Made by a program: the position numbers and the translations under genes. Under the pieces are notes generated by a model that was not told where the DNA came from, made no database searches, and was given only the letters and a program-made list of their open reading frames with translations. From Streptomyces sp. NBC_00659 (lineage in GTDB: Bacteria > Actinomycetota > Actinomycetes > Streptomycetales > Streptomycetaceae), in NCBI RefSeq assembly GCF_036226925.1, contig NZ_CP109031.1:3410001-3474000 (forward strand): a stretch of DNA of 64,000 bases. The letters are read 5' to 3'. Below are positions 47,901 through 58,622 of the stretch, one piece after another (positions within the stretch are counted from its first letter, which is position 1; the number at the start of each line of letters is the position of its first letter).

Positions 47901-50873
47901 TCAGTGTCGCGCCACCCCCAGCCCCTCGCCCTCACCGGTGACGGCGAGATCACCGTCCTCGTCTGTCCGCAGCACCACCGCGCCCCGGGCCCGCAGGGCC
48001 GCGACCGTGCTCGGAGCAGGGTGTCCATAAGGGTTGTCGCCGCCTACGGAGACGAGCGCGAGCCGCGGAGCCACCCTGCGTATGAGCTCGGGATCCTGAT
48101 ACGCCGATCCGTGATGGGCGACCTTGAGCACGTCCACGCCGGCCAGCTCGGCGGCGGCCGGGGATCTCGCCAGCGCCCGCTGGGCGGGCGGCTCCAGGTC
48201 GCCGGGCAACAGCAGCCGCAGCCCCGCGGACCGCACGAGCAGGGTGACACTGGCGTCGTTCGGGCCGTCCGGCGGCGGGAACGGATCCGGCGGCGGCCAC
48301 AGCACCCGCCAGTCGAGGTCTCCCGCGCTCCGCCTCTCCCCGGCCACGGCCCGGGTCAGAGGGATGTGCCGTGCGAGCGCCTCCCGTCGTACGAACTCGG
48401 CCTGTTCCAGAGGCTCTTCGAAGCCGGTCGTCTCGATGGCACCCACCGAACGCCCCCGGAGCACACCGGGCAGGCCCGCGACATGGTCGGCGTGGAAGTG
48501 CGTCAGGACGACGAGCGGGATTCTGGTGACCCCGAGCGTGCTCAGACAGCGGTCGGCCAGCACCGGGTCGGGCCCGGCGTCCACCACCACCGCGCTGCCG
48601 TCCCCCACCGCGAGCACGCTCGCGTCGCCCTGCCCCACATCGCACATCGCGAACCTCCAGCCGGGCGGCGGCCATCCCGTGATCACCCTGGTGAGCGGCG
48701 GCGGCTGCACCACGAACAGCAGGAGCAGCACCGCGCCGACCCCACTGGGCAACGGATGTCTCAGCAGCCGTCGGCCGCCTGCGACGGCGGCCACCGTGAC
48801 GAGGGCCAGCAGCAGCGCGCCCGTCCAGCTGTCCGGCCAGTCCACGCCCGCACCGGGCTGAGCCGCCCCCGCGCGCGCGATGTCCGCGATCCACCGGGCC
48901 GGCCAACTCGCCCACCATGCCAGGACCTCGGCCACGGGCATCGCCAAGGGGGCGGCCGCCAGCGTCGCGAACCCCAGCACCGTGGCCGGAGCGACCGCGA
49001 ACTCCGCGAGGAGATTGCACGGCACCGCCACCAGGCTCACCCGCGCCGACAGTACGGCGACCACCGGTGCGCACAGGGCCTGCGCGGCGGCGGCCGCGGC
49101 CAGCGCCTCGGCCACGCGTGCGGGCACCCGGCGTCGCCGGAGCGCCGCGCTCCAGCGCGGGGCGAGCGTGAGCAGGGCCCCGGTCGCGAGGACGGAGAGC
49201 AGGAACCCATAACTGCGGGCGAGCCAGGGGTCGTACAGCACCAGGAGCAGAACCGCGGCGGCCAGCGCCGGGATCAGTGATCTGCGGCGCCCGGTCGCGA
49301 TCGCGATCAGCGAGATCGCTCCACAGGCCGCCGCCCGCAGCACGCTCGGGTCCGGCCGGCAGACGACGACGAAGGCCAGGGTGAGCACTCCGCCGAGCAG
49401 GGCGGTCGCCCGGAGCGGAACTCCGAGCCGCGCGGCGAGGCCCCGGCGCTCCACCCGCTGGGCGAGGCCCGGCGGCCCGATGAACAGCGCGAGGACGATG
49501 ACGAGATTGCCCCCGCTGACGGCGAGGAGATGTGTGAGGTCGGTGGCCTCGAAGGCGTCGTCCAGCTCCGGCGTGACACGTGAGGTGTCCCCCACCACCA
49601 GCCCCGGCAGCAGCGCCCGCGCGTCCGCGTCCAGGCCGTCGGTCGCCTTTCGCAGCCCTTCGCGCAGCCTGCCCGCGAACCGCTGCGGACCGGACGGCGC
49701 TCCGACCACGTCCGGCGGCGTGCTTCCCCGTACGCGCAGCACCGCCGCGATGTCCTCCCCGTCCGACAGCGCGGGCACGACCCGCGCGGCCACCCGCAAC
49801 CGGGTCGACGGCAGCAGCGACAGCCAGGGCGAGCGCCCGCCGGTCTCCCGGGTCGCACCGCGTCCCGGGCGCCCCCCGAACCCCCGAGGCGCGCCTCGTC
49901 GCGAGCGGGCGTCGACGATCACCAGCACCGGTGTCCGGGTGGCCAGCACCGTGCCGTCCGCCTGGGTGACCCGCGTGACGTCGGCGTCGAACAGCAGGGC
50001 CGTCGGAGCGACGTGGTCCCCGCTGATCCGGGGCCGGGTGAGCCGGGGATCGGAGGTGATCTCCACCTCCGCGGTCACTTCGGCGTACCTCTCCGCGAGC
50101 GCGGGGACAGGTCCGCGTCGCAGATCCGCCGCGTGCAGCCCGGCGGAGGCCGCGGCGGCGGCGACACAGAGGAGCACGGCGGCGACGGACACCCACAACC
50201 CGCGGCGCGCCGCTCCACGCCCCTGCCCCGCGTCGGAACCTCCCCGCCCTGTGCCGGTATTTCCCTGCCTCGCACCGGAACCTCCCGGCCCCGGGCCCGC
50301 TTCTCCCCGCCCCGCACCGGAGCCTCCCGACCCCGCACCCGTATCTCCGTCTCCCCGTCCCGTCCGCCCGGCTCTCCGCCCCGCCACCGACAGCGCGCCG
50401 GCCGCGATCAGGGACACGGCCGCGACAGCCGCGACCCGGCCCGGCGACGCTCCGACACTCACGGCAGCCGTGAGCCAGACCGCCGCGGCGGGTGCCACGA
50501 GCCGGAGATCGATCGGACCCTCCGCCCTGGGGTGCGAGGCTCCCAGCCGCCGCCCCGAAGCCGCGTGCACGGGCCTCCGACCGGTTGCGCCGGGCAAACC
50601 CGCGGCGCGCGTCCGGGAACCTCGCGCCTCCCCGGGCTCCGTCGCCGTCCAAAACCGGGGCCCCGTCGCCGTCCGGGACCGGGGCTCCATCGACGGCCGG
50701 GACCGGGGCTCCATCGACGGCCGAGGCCCGGACTCCACCGTCGTGAGAGGCGCGCCCAAGCCTCTCGCCGCCGAGGACGTGGACTCCTCCGGCATCCTCC
50801 CCGGCCCGCCGGACAGCCCGCTCAGCGCCGGGCCCGCCCGCTCGCCCCTCCTCCCGGTACCGGAGCCGCTCAT
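47901..50873 (-). CDS. comEC: ComEC/Rec2 DNA-uptake-type membrane protein
   Basis: A 990-residue protein. The first 240 residues are low in complexity (PSMEPRSR-type and GSGGSGAGRG-type stretches). A ComEC N-terminal beta domain (about 255-400), a competence domain with about 8 helices (THLLAVSGGNLVIVLAL) and a C-terminal metallo-beta-lactamase domain (THFHADHVAG, KVAHHGSAYQD) follow. It should form the inner-membrane DNA channel with a nuclease-like domain. Its ATG overlaps the comEA stop (ATGA). Natural transformation has not been shown in most Streptomyces. Confidence 0.9.
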   Translation of the reverse strand: MSGSGTGRRGERAGPALSGLSGGPGRMPEESTSSAARGLGAPLTTVESGPRPSMEPRSRPSMEPRSRTATGPRFWTATEPGEARGSRTRAAGLPGATGRRPVHAASGRRLGASHPRAEGPIDLRLVAPAAAVWLTAAVSVGASPGRVAAVAAVSLIAAGALSVAGRRAGRTGRGDGDTGAGSGGSGAGRGEAGPGPGGSGARQGNTGTGRGGSDAGQGRGAARRGLWVSVAAVLLCVAAAAASAGLHAADLRRGPVPALAERYAEVTAEVEITSDPRLTRPRISGDHVAPTALLFDADVTRVTQADGTVLATRTPVLVIVDARSRRGAPRGFGGRPGRGATRETGGRSPWLSLLPSTRLRVAARVVPALSDGEDIAAVLRVRGSTPPDVVGAPSGPQRFAGRLREGLRKATDGLDADARALLPGLVVGDTSRVTPELDDAFEATDLTHLLAVSGGNLVIVLALFIGPPGLAQRVERRGLAARLGVPLRATALLGGVLTLAFVVVCRPDPSVLRAAACGAISLIAIATGRRRSLIPALAAAVLLLVLYDPWLARSYGFLLSVLATGALLTLAPRWSAALRRRRVPARVAEALAAAAAAQALCAPVVAVLSARVSLVAVPCNLLAEFAVAPATVLGFATLAAAPLAMPVAEVLAWWASWPARWIADIARAGAAQPGAGVDWPDSWTGALLLALVTVAAVAGGRRLLRHPLPSGVGAVLLLLFVVQPPPLTRVITGWPPPGWRFAMCDVGQGDASVLAVGDGSAVVVDAGPDPVLADRCLSTLGVTRIPLVVLTHFHADHVAGLPGVLRGRSVGAIETTGFEEPLEQAEFVRREALARHIPLTRAVAGERRSAGDLDWRVLWPPPDPFPPPDGPNDASVTLLVRSAGLRLLLPGDLEPPAQRALARSPAAAELAGVDVLKVAHHGSAYQDPELIRRVAPRLALVSVGGDNPYGHPAPSTVAALRARGAVVLRTDEDGDLAVTGEGEGLGVARH

Positions 50874-52135
50874 GGCAGCACCAGATGCCGGAGATCGGCG
50901 AAGCGGCGGTCTCCGATCCCGTTCACTTCGCGGAGCTCGTCGACCGAGCGGAACCCGCCGTGCGCCGTGCGGTAGTCGATGATGTGCCGGGCGAGGACGG
51001 GCCCGACGCCGGGCAGGCTGTCGAACTGGTCGACGGTGGCCGTGTTGAGGGGAATCGGCGCGGAGGGCACCGCTCCCGCCGCGGATCCTGCGGCACCGAA
51101 GGCCGCAGAGCCTCCGGAGCCGCCCGGTCCGGCCCCTGCCGGGGCCGCGCCGACCACGATCTGTTCGCCGTCCACGAGGATCCGGGCGCGGTTGAGTCCG
51201 TCGGTGTCCGTGCCGGGCCGTAACCCGCCGGCGGCCCGCAGGGCGTCCTCGACGCGGGATCCGGCCGGCAGGCGCTGGAGTCCGGGGGTGCGCACCTTTC
51301 CGCCCACGTCCACGACGACCACACTCCCGCCGACGGCGCTCGAAACTCCGGCCGGGGCACCGGATTCCACGCTCGGCCCGTCGCCCGGTGCGTGCTTCCC
51401 GCCGTACGGTGCGGCGGCGCTCACCACCTCCGGAGCCCGGACCGGTCGCGTCCGGCCCGCCCAGAAGTGCTGCACGGCGAAGGCGGCGGCCACGACCAGC
51501 AGCACGGTCAGCGCGGCCACGCTCCTGCGTTCCAGACCGCACCGCGACTGGAGCCACAACGGGAGCCGCTCCCGCACGGCGAGCCCGGCCCGGTCCTGCC
51601 ACACGCCCGCCTCCCCGGCCGGATCATGCGAGGCCGGGGCACTCGCGGTGCCGGGGACCGGCCCACCGTCGGGCGCCTCGCTCGCGGTCCAGACGCTCAC
51701 GGTCCGCGCGCTCGCCGTCGGATTGCTCGCCGTCGGAGTGCTCAGGGGCGCCGTCCTGTCGGCCCTCGAGCCCTCTGCCCGCAGGGTCCGGTCTGGGTCC
51801 GGGACGGTGTCGCGGCCGTGGGTCTCGGCCCTGGGGTTCCAGGGGTCCCGGACCGGATCGGCCATAACGCCCGTGGCCACTGCCGTGTTCGCCCTGGGGG
51901 CACCCCCGGCGTCGCGGTCCGTCCACGGCGGGCCGTTCCCCGACTCGCGCCGCCCCTGGGCGTGTTCCGTGAAGAGCGCGTCGGCGCGCAGCCGAAGGGC
52001 CGCGGCCGAAGCCTCGTGACGACGGGTCCGGGTTCGCCCGTCGCGACGGCGATGGCGGCTGCGGCTGTCGGAGTGGGGGCCACGACCCGGTCCACTGGTC
52101 GGGGTCGCGGTGCGTGAGCTCGATCGAAGTGCCAT
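50870..52135 (-). CDS. comEA: ComEA-type DNA-binding protein
   Basis: A 421-residue protein with a long disordered cytoplasmic N-terminus of about 205 residues rich in Arg, Thr and Asp, one transmembrane segment (SVAALTVLLVVAAAFAV), an SLBB domain (PGLQRLPAGSRVEDALRAAGG) and a C-terminal helix-hairpin-helix pair (FDSLPGVGPVLARHIIDYR, EVNGIGDRRFADLR) that binds DNA. ATG 52135 was chosen as the first start after the upstream in-frame region. It is translationally coupled to comEC. Confidence 0.88.
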   Translation of the reverse strand: MALRSSSRTATPTSGPGRGPHSDSRSRHRRRDGRTRTRRHEASAAALRLRADALFTEHAQGRRESGNGPPWTDRDAGGAPRANTAVATGVMADPVRDPWNPRAETHGRDTVPDPDRTLRAEGSRADRTAPLSTPTASNPTASARTVSVWTASEAPDGGPVPGTASAPASHDPAGEAGVWQDRAGLAVRERLPLWLQSRCGLERRSVAALTVLLVVAAAFAVQHFWAGRTRPVRAPEVVSAAAPYGGKHAPGDGPSVESGAPAGVSSAVGGSVVVVDVGGKVRTPGLQRLPAGSRVEDALRAAGGLRPGTDTDGLNRARILVDGEQIVVGAAPAGAGPGGSGGSAAFGAAGSAAGAVPSAPIPLNTATVDQFDSLPGVGPVLARHIIDYRTAHGGFRSVDELREVNGIGDRRFADLRHLVLP

Positions 52136-52204
52136 GCGGCGAGGATGCGGCAACCCGCCGCCCTCGCGATGATCATGCTCAATTCCGGTGGAAAGCACCC
52201 CAGT

Positions 52205-52213
52205 TGTGGATAA
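52205..52213 (-). promoter_or_regulatory. Isolated DnaA-box match upstream of comEA
   Basis: TGTGGATAA on the plus strand is the exact complement of TTATCCACA. It is 70 bases upstream of the comEA start. A single box is not an origin and could be chance. Confidence 0.25.
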
Positions 52214-52264
52214 CCCCGCCACCCGCACGAGCGACGCTCGCGAGTGACGCAGGTGCCGGCCTCC

Positions 52265-53110
52265 TCATCGAGGCGAGACGACCGCCGCCAGCAGACCGGG
52301 TCCGGTGTGCGCTCCGATCACCGCGCCCACCTCGCTCACATGCAGTTCGGCAAGGCCTGGCACCCGCGCCCGCAGTCGGTCCGCGAGGGCCGCCGCCCGC
52401 TCGGGGGCCGCCAGATGGTGAACGGCGATGTCGACCTGTGCGCTGCCCGCCCGGTCGACGACGATCTCTTCCAGACGCGCGATCGCCTTGGACGAGGTCC
52501 GGACCTTCTCCAGGAGTTCGATGCGGCCGTCGCGGAGCTGCAGCAGCGGCTTCACCGCGAGCGCGGAACCCAGCAGCGCCTGCGCGGCCCCGATCCTGCC
52601 GCCACGGCGGAGGTAGTCGAGAGTGTCGACGTAGAAGTGGGCGGACATGCCTGCGGCCCGCTTCTCGGCGGCCGTGACCGCGTCGTCGACGCTCCCGCCC
52701 GCCTCGGCGGAATCGGCGGCGGCCAGCGCGCAGAACCCGAGGGCCATGGCGACCATCCCGGTGTCGACGACACGCACCGGCACCGGGGCGTCGCGCGCCG
52801 CGAGCACCGCGGCGTCGTAGGTGCCCGAGAACTCCGAGGAAAGGTGCAGCGAGACGATCCCGGTGGCGCCGGACGCGGCGACCTCGCGGTAGGTCGCGGC
52901 GAAAGTCTCGGGGCTGGGCCGGGACGTCGTGACGGGGCGCCGCTTCTGCAGCGCCAGGGCCAGGGAGCGCGCCGAGATCTCGGTGCCCTCTTCGAGCGCC
53001 TGGTCCCCGAGGACCACGGTCAGGGGAACCGATGTGATGCCGTGGCGCTCCATCGTCCGCGGCGGCAGGTAGGCCGTTGAATCGGTGACGATCGCGACAT
53101 GGCGGGACAT
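52265..53110 (-). CDS. DegV-family fatty-acid-binding protein
   Basis: A 281-residue protein with the DegV signature VAIVTDSTAYLP, TSRPSPETFAATY, SSEFSGTYDAAVLA and DTLDYLRRGGRIG. DegV/FakB proteins bind a fatty acid and present it to a kinase; no FakA gene is adjacent. ATG 53110 starts the first beta strand. Confidence 0.92.
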   Translation of the reverse strand: MSRHVAIVTDSTAYLPPRTMERHGITSVPLTVVLGDQALEEGTEISARSLALALQKRRPVTTSRPSPETFAATYREVAASGATGIVSLHLSSEFSGTYDAAVLAARDAPVPVRVVDTGMVAMALGFCALAAADSAEAGGSVDDAVTAAEKRAAGMSAHFYVDTLDYLRRGGRIGAAQALLGSALAVKPLLQLRDGRIELLEKVRTSSKAIARLEEIVVDRAGSAQVDIAVHHLAAPERAAALADRLRARVPGLAELHVSEVGAVIGAHTGPGLLAAVVSPR

Positions 53111-53182
53111 GATCTGGAGATTACCTGGCGGGACGGGTGCGCGGCAGCCCGGCCCCTTCCACCTGCGGTCGCGACGGCCGGA

Positions 53183-53914
53183 TCATGTCGTGCTCTCGGG
53201 GCGGGGCTTCTTCTGCCAAGGGTAGGTGGGCCGTTGGCCGGGCGGTGTGATGGCCGAAGGCCTCGACCCGTCCTCGGGACGGGACTGCGGGCTCCGAGGC
53301 CCGCTCTGTCCGTCGGAGGCGTCCGCGTCCGCGGCGGGAGCGTCGGGCCAGGACGTGGCCGGACCGGGCTCCTTGGTCCAGTGGCGCAGCGCGCCGGCCT
53401 CCACGTCGATCTGTGCGCTCAGTGTGTCCAGGTCGTCGCCGGCGAAGCGGTGGGCCCGGTCGCGGGCGGCCCAGCGCAGCGAGTCCGCCGACTGCGCGAT
53501 CCGCTGGGTACGCTCGCGCAGACCCGGGAGCCGGGTGGCGAGCGTGTCCCGGTCGGGCTCGGCCTCCAGACGCTTCAGTTCGGCGTCCAGCTCGTGCCCG
53601 TGGGCGCTGAGCCGCTCGAAGAGACTCAGGGACTCCTTGAGGGACTCGTCCTCCGCCGCGCTCGCCTGGAGCGCCTCCTGGGTGGCGCGCATCGAGGTGC
53701 GCAGCGTCAGTCTGAGCTGGGCGAGCTCGCCCTGGGGTCCGAACTGGGTGAAGGTCTTCGCGCGCAGGGTGGTGTCCTCGACCGTGCGGCGGGCCTGCGA
53801 GATGGTGCGGTCCACACCGCGCTTGGCGGCGCCGATCACCTTCACCGTCGCATACGCGCCGAACACCACGAACAGCAGGAAGAGCAAGGCGATTACGGTG
53901 ATCACGGTACCCAT
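53183..53914 (-). CDS. Membrane-anchored coiled-coil protein of unknown function
   Basis: A 243-residue protein with one N-terminal transmembrane helix (TVITVIALLFLLFVVFGAY) followed by about 130 residues of charged helix likely to be coiled-coil, and a Pro/Ser/Asp-rich tail ending PTYPWQKKPRPESTT. The ATG follows GGAGGAGGAG. I recall this type of gene beside leuS in Streptomyces but know no function. It is 125 bases downstream of the convergent-free leuS end on the same strand. Confidence 0.75.
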   Translation of the reverse strand: MGTVITVIALLFLLFVVFGAYATVKVIGAAKRGVDRTISQARRTVEDTTLRAKTFTQFGPQGELAQLRLTLRTSMRATQEALQASAAEDESLKESLSLFERLSAHGHELDAELKRLEAEPDRDTLATRLPGLRERTQRIAQSADSLRWAARDRAHRFAGDDLDTLSAQIDVEAGALRHWTKEPGPATSWPDAPAADADASDGQSGPRSPQSRPEDGSRPSAITPPGQRPTYPWQKKPRPESTT

Positions 53915-54039
53915 CACACTCCTCCTCCGACCGGCCGCGGCACCTTTCGCCGCGCTCTCAACGGTAAACGCTGCGGGCAGGTTCGGAGTTCCGGAAGGAC
54001 CCCGAACCTGCCCGTAGGGGACTACCCCGAGCCGGTCGG

Positions 54040-56931
<2,892 letters not shown>

Positions 56932-56970
56932 GTCCTCAAAGCTCCATCGATCGTCTCTGCCAGCAGAAAT

Positions 56971-56995
56971 GAAAAAACCCCTCGCACAGGAGGGG
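56971..56995 (-). terminator. leuS attenuator terminator with U-run
   Basis: On the minus strand CCCCTC, a 6-base loop, GAGGGG, then six T. It is a textbook intrinsic terminator, 40 bases upstream of the leuS start. Confidence 0.88.
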
Positions 56996-56997
56996 AC

Positions 56998-57050
56998 GCC
57001 GCGCTGATGCCGACCACGATGCGTCAGCGGTCGGGACTGATCAGCGCGGC
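56998..57050 (-). promoter_or_regulatory. leuS leader 11-bp inverted repeat
   Basis: GCCGCGCTGAT and ATCAGCGCGGC are perfect complements at 57040-57050 and 56998-57008, with an inner CCGACC/GGTCGG pair. The first arm overlaps the end of the leader peptide, so a stalled ribosome would free the second arm, as in classical attenuators. Confidence 0.75.
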
Positions 57051-57079
57051 TCGCTAAGCAGAAGGCGTACGGCACGCAT
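57041..57079 (-). CDS. leuS leader peptide with three Leu codons
   Basis: The 12-residue peptide [12 protein letters not shown] (ATG at 57077-57079, TGA at 57041) contains consecutive CTT CTG CTT codons. There is no ribosome site; the -10 hexamer TACCCT ends 6 bases before the ATG, so it is probably translated from a leaderless mRNA. It precedes an 11-bp inverted repeat and a terminator, then leuS. Confidence 0.8.
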   Translation of the reverse strand: MRAVRLLLSEPR

Positions 57080-57085
57080 GGCGTC

Positions 57086-57091
57086 AGGGTA
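57086..57091 (-). promoter_or_regulatory. -10 element of the leuS leader transcript
   Basis: TACCCT on the minus strand, 6 bases upstream of the leader ATG. Confidence 0.55.
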
Positions 57092-57230
57092 CCGCAGGGC
57101 CCACGCGGGCCGCGACGACCTTTCGGGCCCGTCGGCACCGCGCGCCGCCCGGACGGACGGCAAAAAATTGTTGACCAATGTTCAAATTTTACTTCGCTTA
57201 ACGGACGCTTACGGACAACACAAAGACCTC

Positions 57231-57254
57231 ATTGCCCTTTGGTAACAAGGCAAT
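57231..57254. promoter_or_regulatory. AT-rich inverted repeat upstream of the cytochrome gene
   Basis: ATTGCC and GGCAAT arms with near-complementary CTT/AA inside (24 bases). It lies in an AT-rich tract (57160-57270) that is striking for this genome and also contains TTGACC and two GCTT(A)ACGGAC direct repeats. A TAGAGT hexamer at 57290-57295 may be the -10. It looks like the promoter and operator of the cytochrome/NuoF-like pair. Confidence 0.45.
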
Positions 57255-57338
57255 AACTCAAACGTGGAGCTCGGCGCCTTTTCTCGACCTAGAGTGCGCC
57301 TTCGGGACCGCTTCCCCGAACCGTAGGGAGTACCCCTC

Positions 57339-58622
57339 ATGAACCCTCGTCGTAACAACAGCTCGCTTCCCCGGACGGGCCGTTCGGCCTACGGGGTGGC
57401 CTCGGCTGCCGCCCTGCTCCTCATACCCGTGATCGTGCTGGTGGGAGGCACCGCGGTTCAAGATTTCCTGAACTTCGGCGCCGGCGTCCTGTCGCTGGTC
57501 TCCCTGACCTGCTCGGTGATCTGGGGCCTGGTCGCCCAGGACCGGCTCCTCCTCGACACACGTCAGCGGATCATCGCGCAGGGCGTCCACCGCGTGACCG
57601 CCGTCGGCTCGATCGCGTTCCTCCTGGTGCACATCACCGTCAAGCTGGCACTGGACCACACCGTCCTGATCGCCGCGCTGATCCCCTTCAGCCTGGGCGT
57701 CACGGGCCTCGGCGGGCTCATCGGCCTCGGCTCGCTGGCCGGCCTGCTCATGATCTTCGTAGGCATCACCGGCGCGCTGCGCAATCAGTTCGCCGCGCCG
57801 GCCGTGGTCGCAGCCCGCTGGCGCGCGATGCACATGCTGGCCTACCCCGCACTGTGCGCGGCCCTGGTCCACGGCTTGTTCGCGGGGCGCCCGGCGAAGA
57901 CCTTCTTCATGGTCTCGTACGAGTTGTGCCTGGTCGGCGTCATGGCCGCCCTCGTACTGCGTGCCGCCCCGAACGCCGTCAAGTACAAGGTCGCGGCGCG
58001 GATCCTGGCGCTCACCGGCGGCGGCAGCGCCCGCGGGTTCCGCGAGGACCTGGAGGCGTCCCGCGCGGCCGCGATGGAGTCGCCGCAGGGAGGTTCCGCG
58101 GGTCGCTCCGACCGGCGTTCCCCGGGCGCCGACTCCGTCCCGTCCCCGCGCAAGGAGCCCTCGTCCTCGCAGTTCGGCGGCGCGCCCGACCCCGCGGACA
58201 ACGGCTTCGCGGCGGCCTACCGCACCGTGGCGACACCCGGCGACGGCCCCGCGGCCCCCGGGACCCAGCAGTTCCAGATGCCCATGAACGCGCAGCCCAC
58301 CGAGACGTTTCCCCGCGTCGGCAACGGCGGCGCGCAGGCCGGCTGGCCCGTTCCCACGTCGGCCCCCGTCGGCGAGGCCCCGGCATCGGCCTACGACCCG
58401 CTCAACGACACCGGATACACCGTCCCCGTCTACGGCAATCAGCCCGCCGGGAACTACGGCACGAGTGATGTGTACAACACCGGTGAGACGAACGCGTCCT
58501 ACCGCACGTACAACACCAATGACACGTACGACAGCGGTCCCACGACTGACGTACTGCCGGGCGCCTTCGACGCTCCTGGCTCCGGTGAATCATGGAATGC
58601 CCCTTCCGGAGGCTTTAAGTGA
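57339..58622 (+). CDS. Ferric-reductase/NOX-type bis-haem membrane cytochrome
   Basis: A 427-residue protein. Residues 15-210 form six hydrophobic segments. Histidine pairs H84-H98 (HRVTAVGSIAFLLVH) and H165-H178 (HMLAYPALCAALVH) have the spacings 13 and 12 of ferric reductase/NOX transmembrane domains that hold two b-haems. There is no FAD or NAD(P)H domain. The C-terminal half is hydrophilic and Gly/Pro/Thr/Tyr-rich with repeats of YNT/NDT type, probably cytoplasmic and disordered. ATG follows TAGGGAG. Its stop overlaps the start of the NuoF-like gene (GTGA). I infer that the partner supplies electrons across the membrane. Confidence 0.78.
   Translation: MNPRRNNSSLPRTGRSAYGVASAAALLLIPVIVLVGGTAVQDFLNFGAGVLSLVSLTCSVIWGLVAQDRLLLDTRQRIIAQGVHRVTAVGSIAFLLVHITVKLALDHTVLIAALIPFSLGVTGLGGLIGLGSLAGLLMIFVGITGALRNQFAAPAVVAARWRAMHMLAYPALCAALVHGLFAGRPAKTFFMVSYELCLVGVMAALVLRAAPNAVKYKVAARILALTGGGSARGFREDLEASRAAAMESPQGGSAGRSDRRSPGADSVPSPRKEPSSSQFGGAPDPADNGFAAAYRTVATPGDGPAAPGTQQFQMPMNAQPTETFPRVGNGGAQAGWPVPTSAPVGEAPASAYDPLNDTGYTVPVYGNQPAGNYGTSDVYNTGETNASYRTYNTNDTYDSGPTTDVLPGAFDAPGSGESWNAPSGGFK

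Noticed and set aside
52136..52264. Replication origin near the DnaA box
   Set aside because: Only one box and no dnaA/dnaN neighbours.
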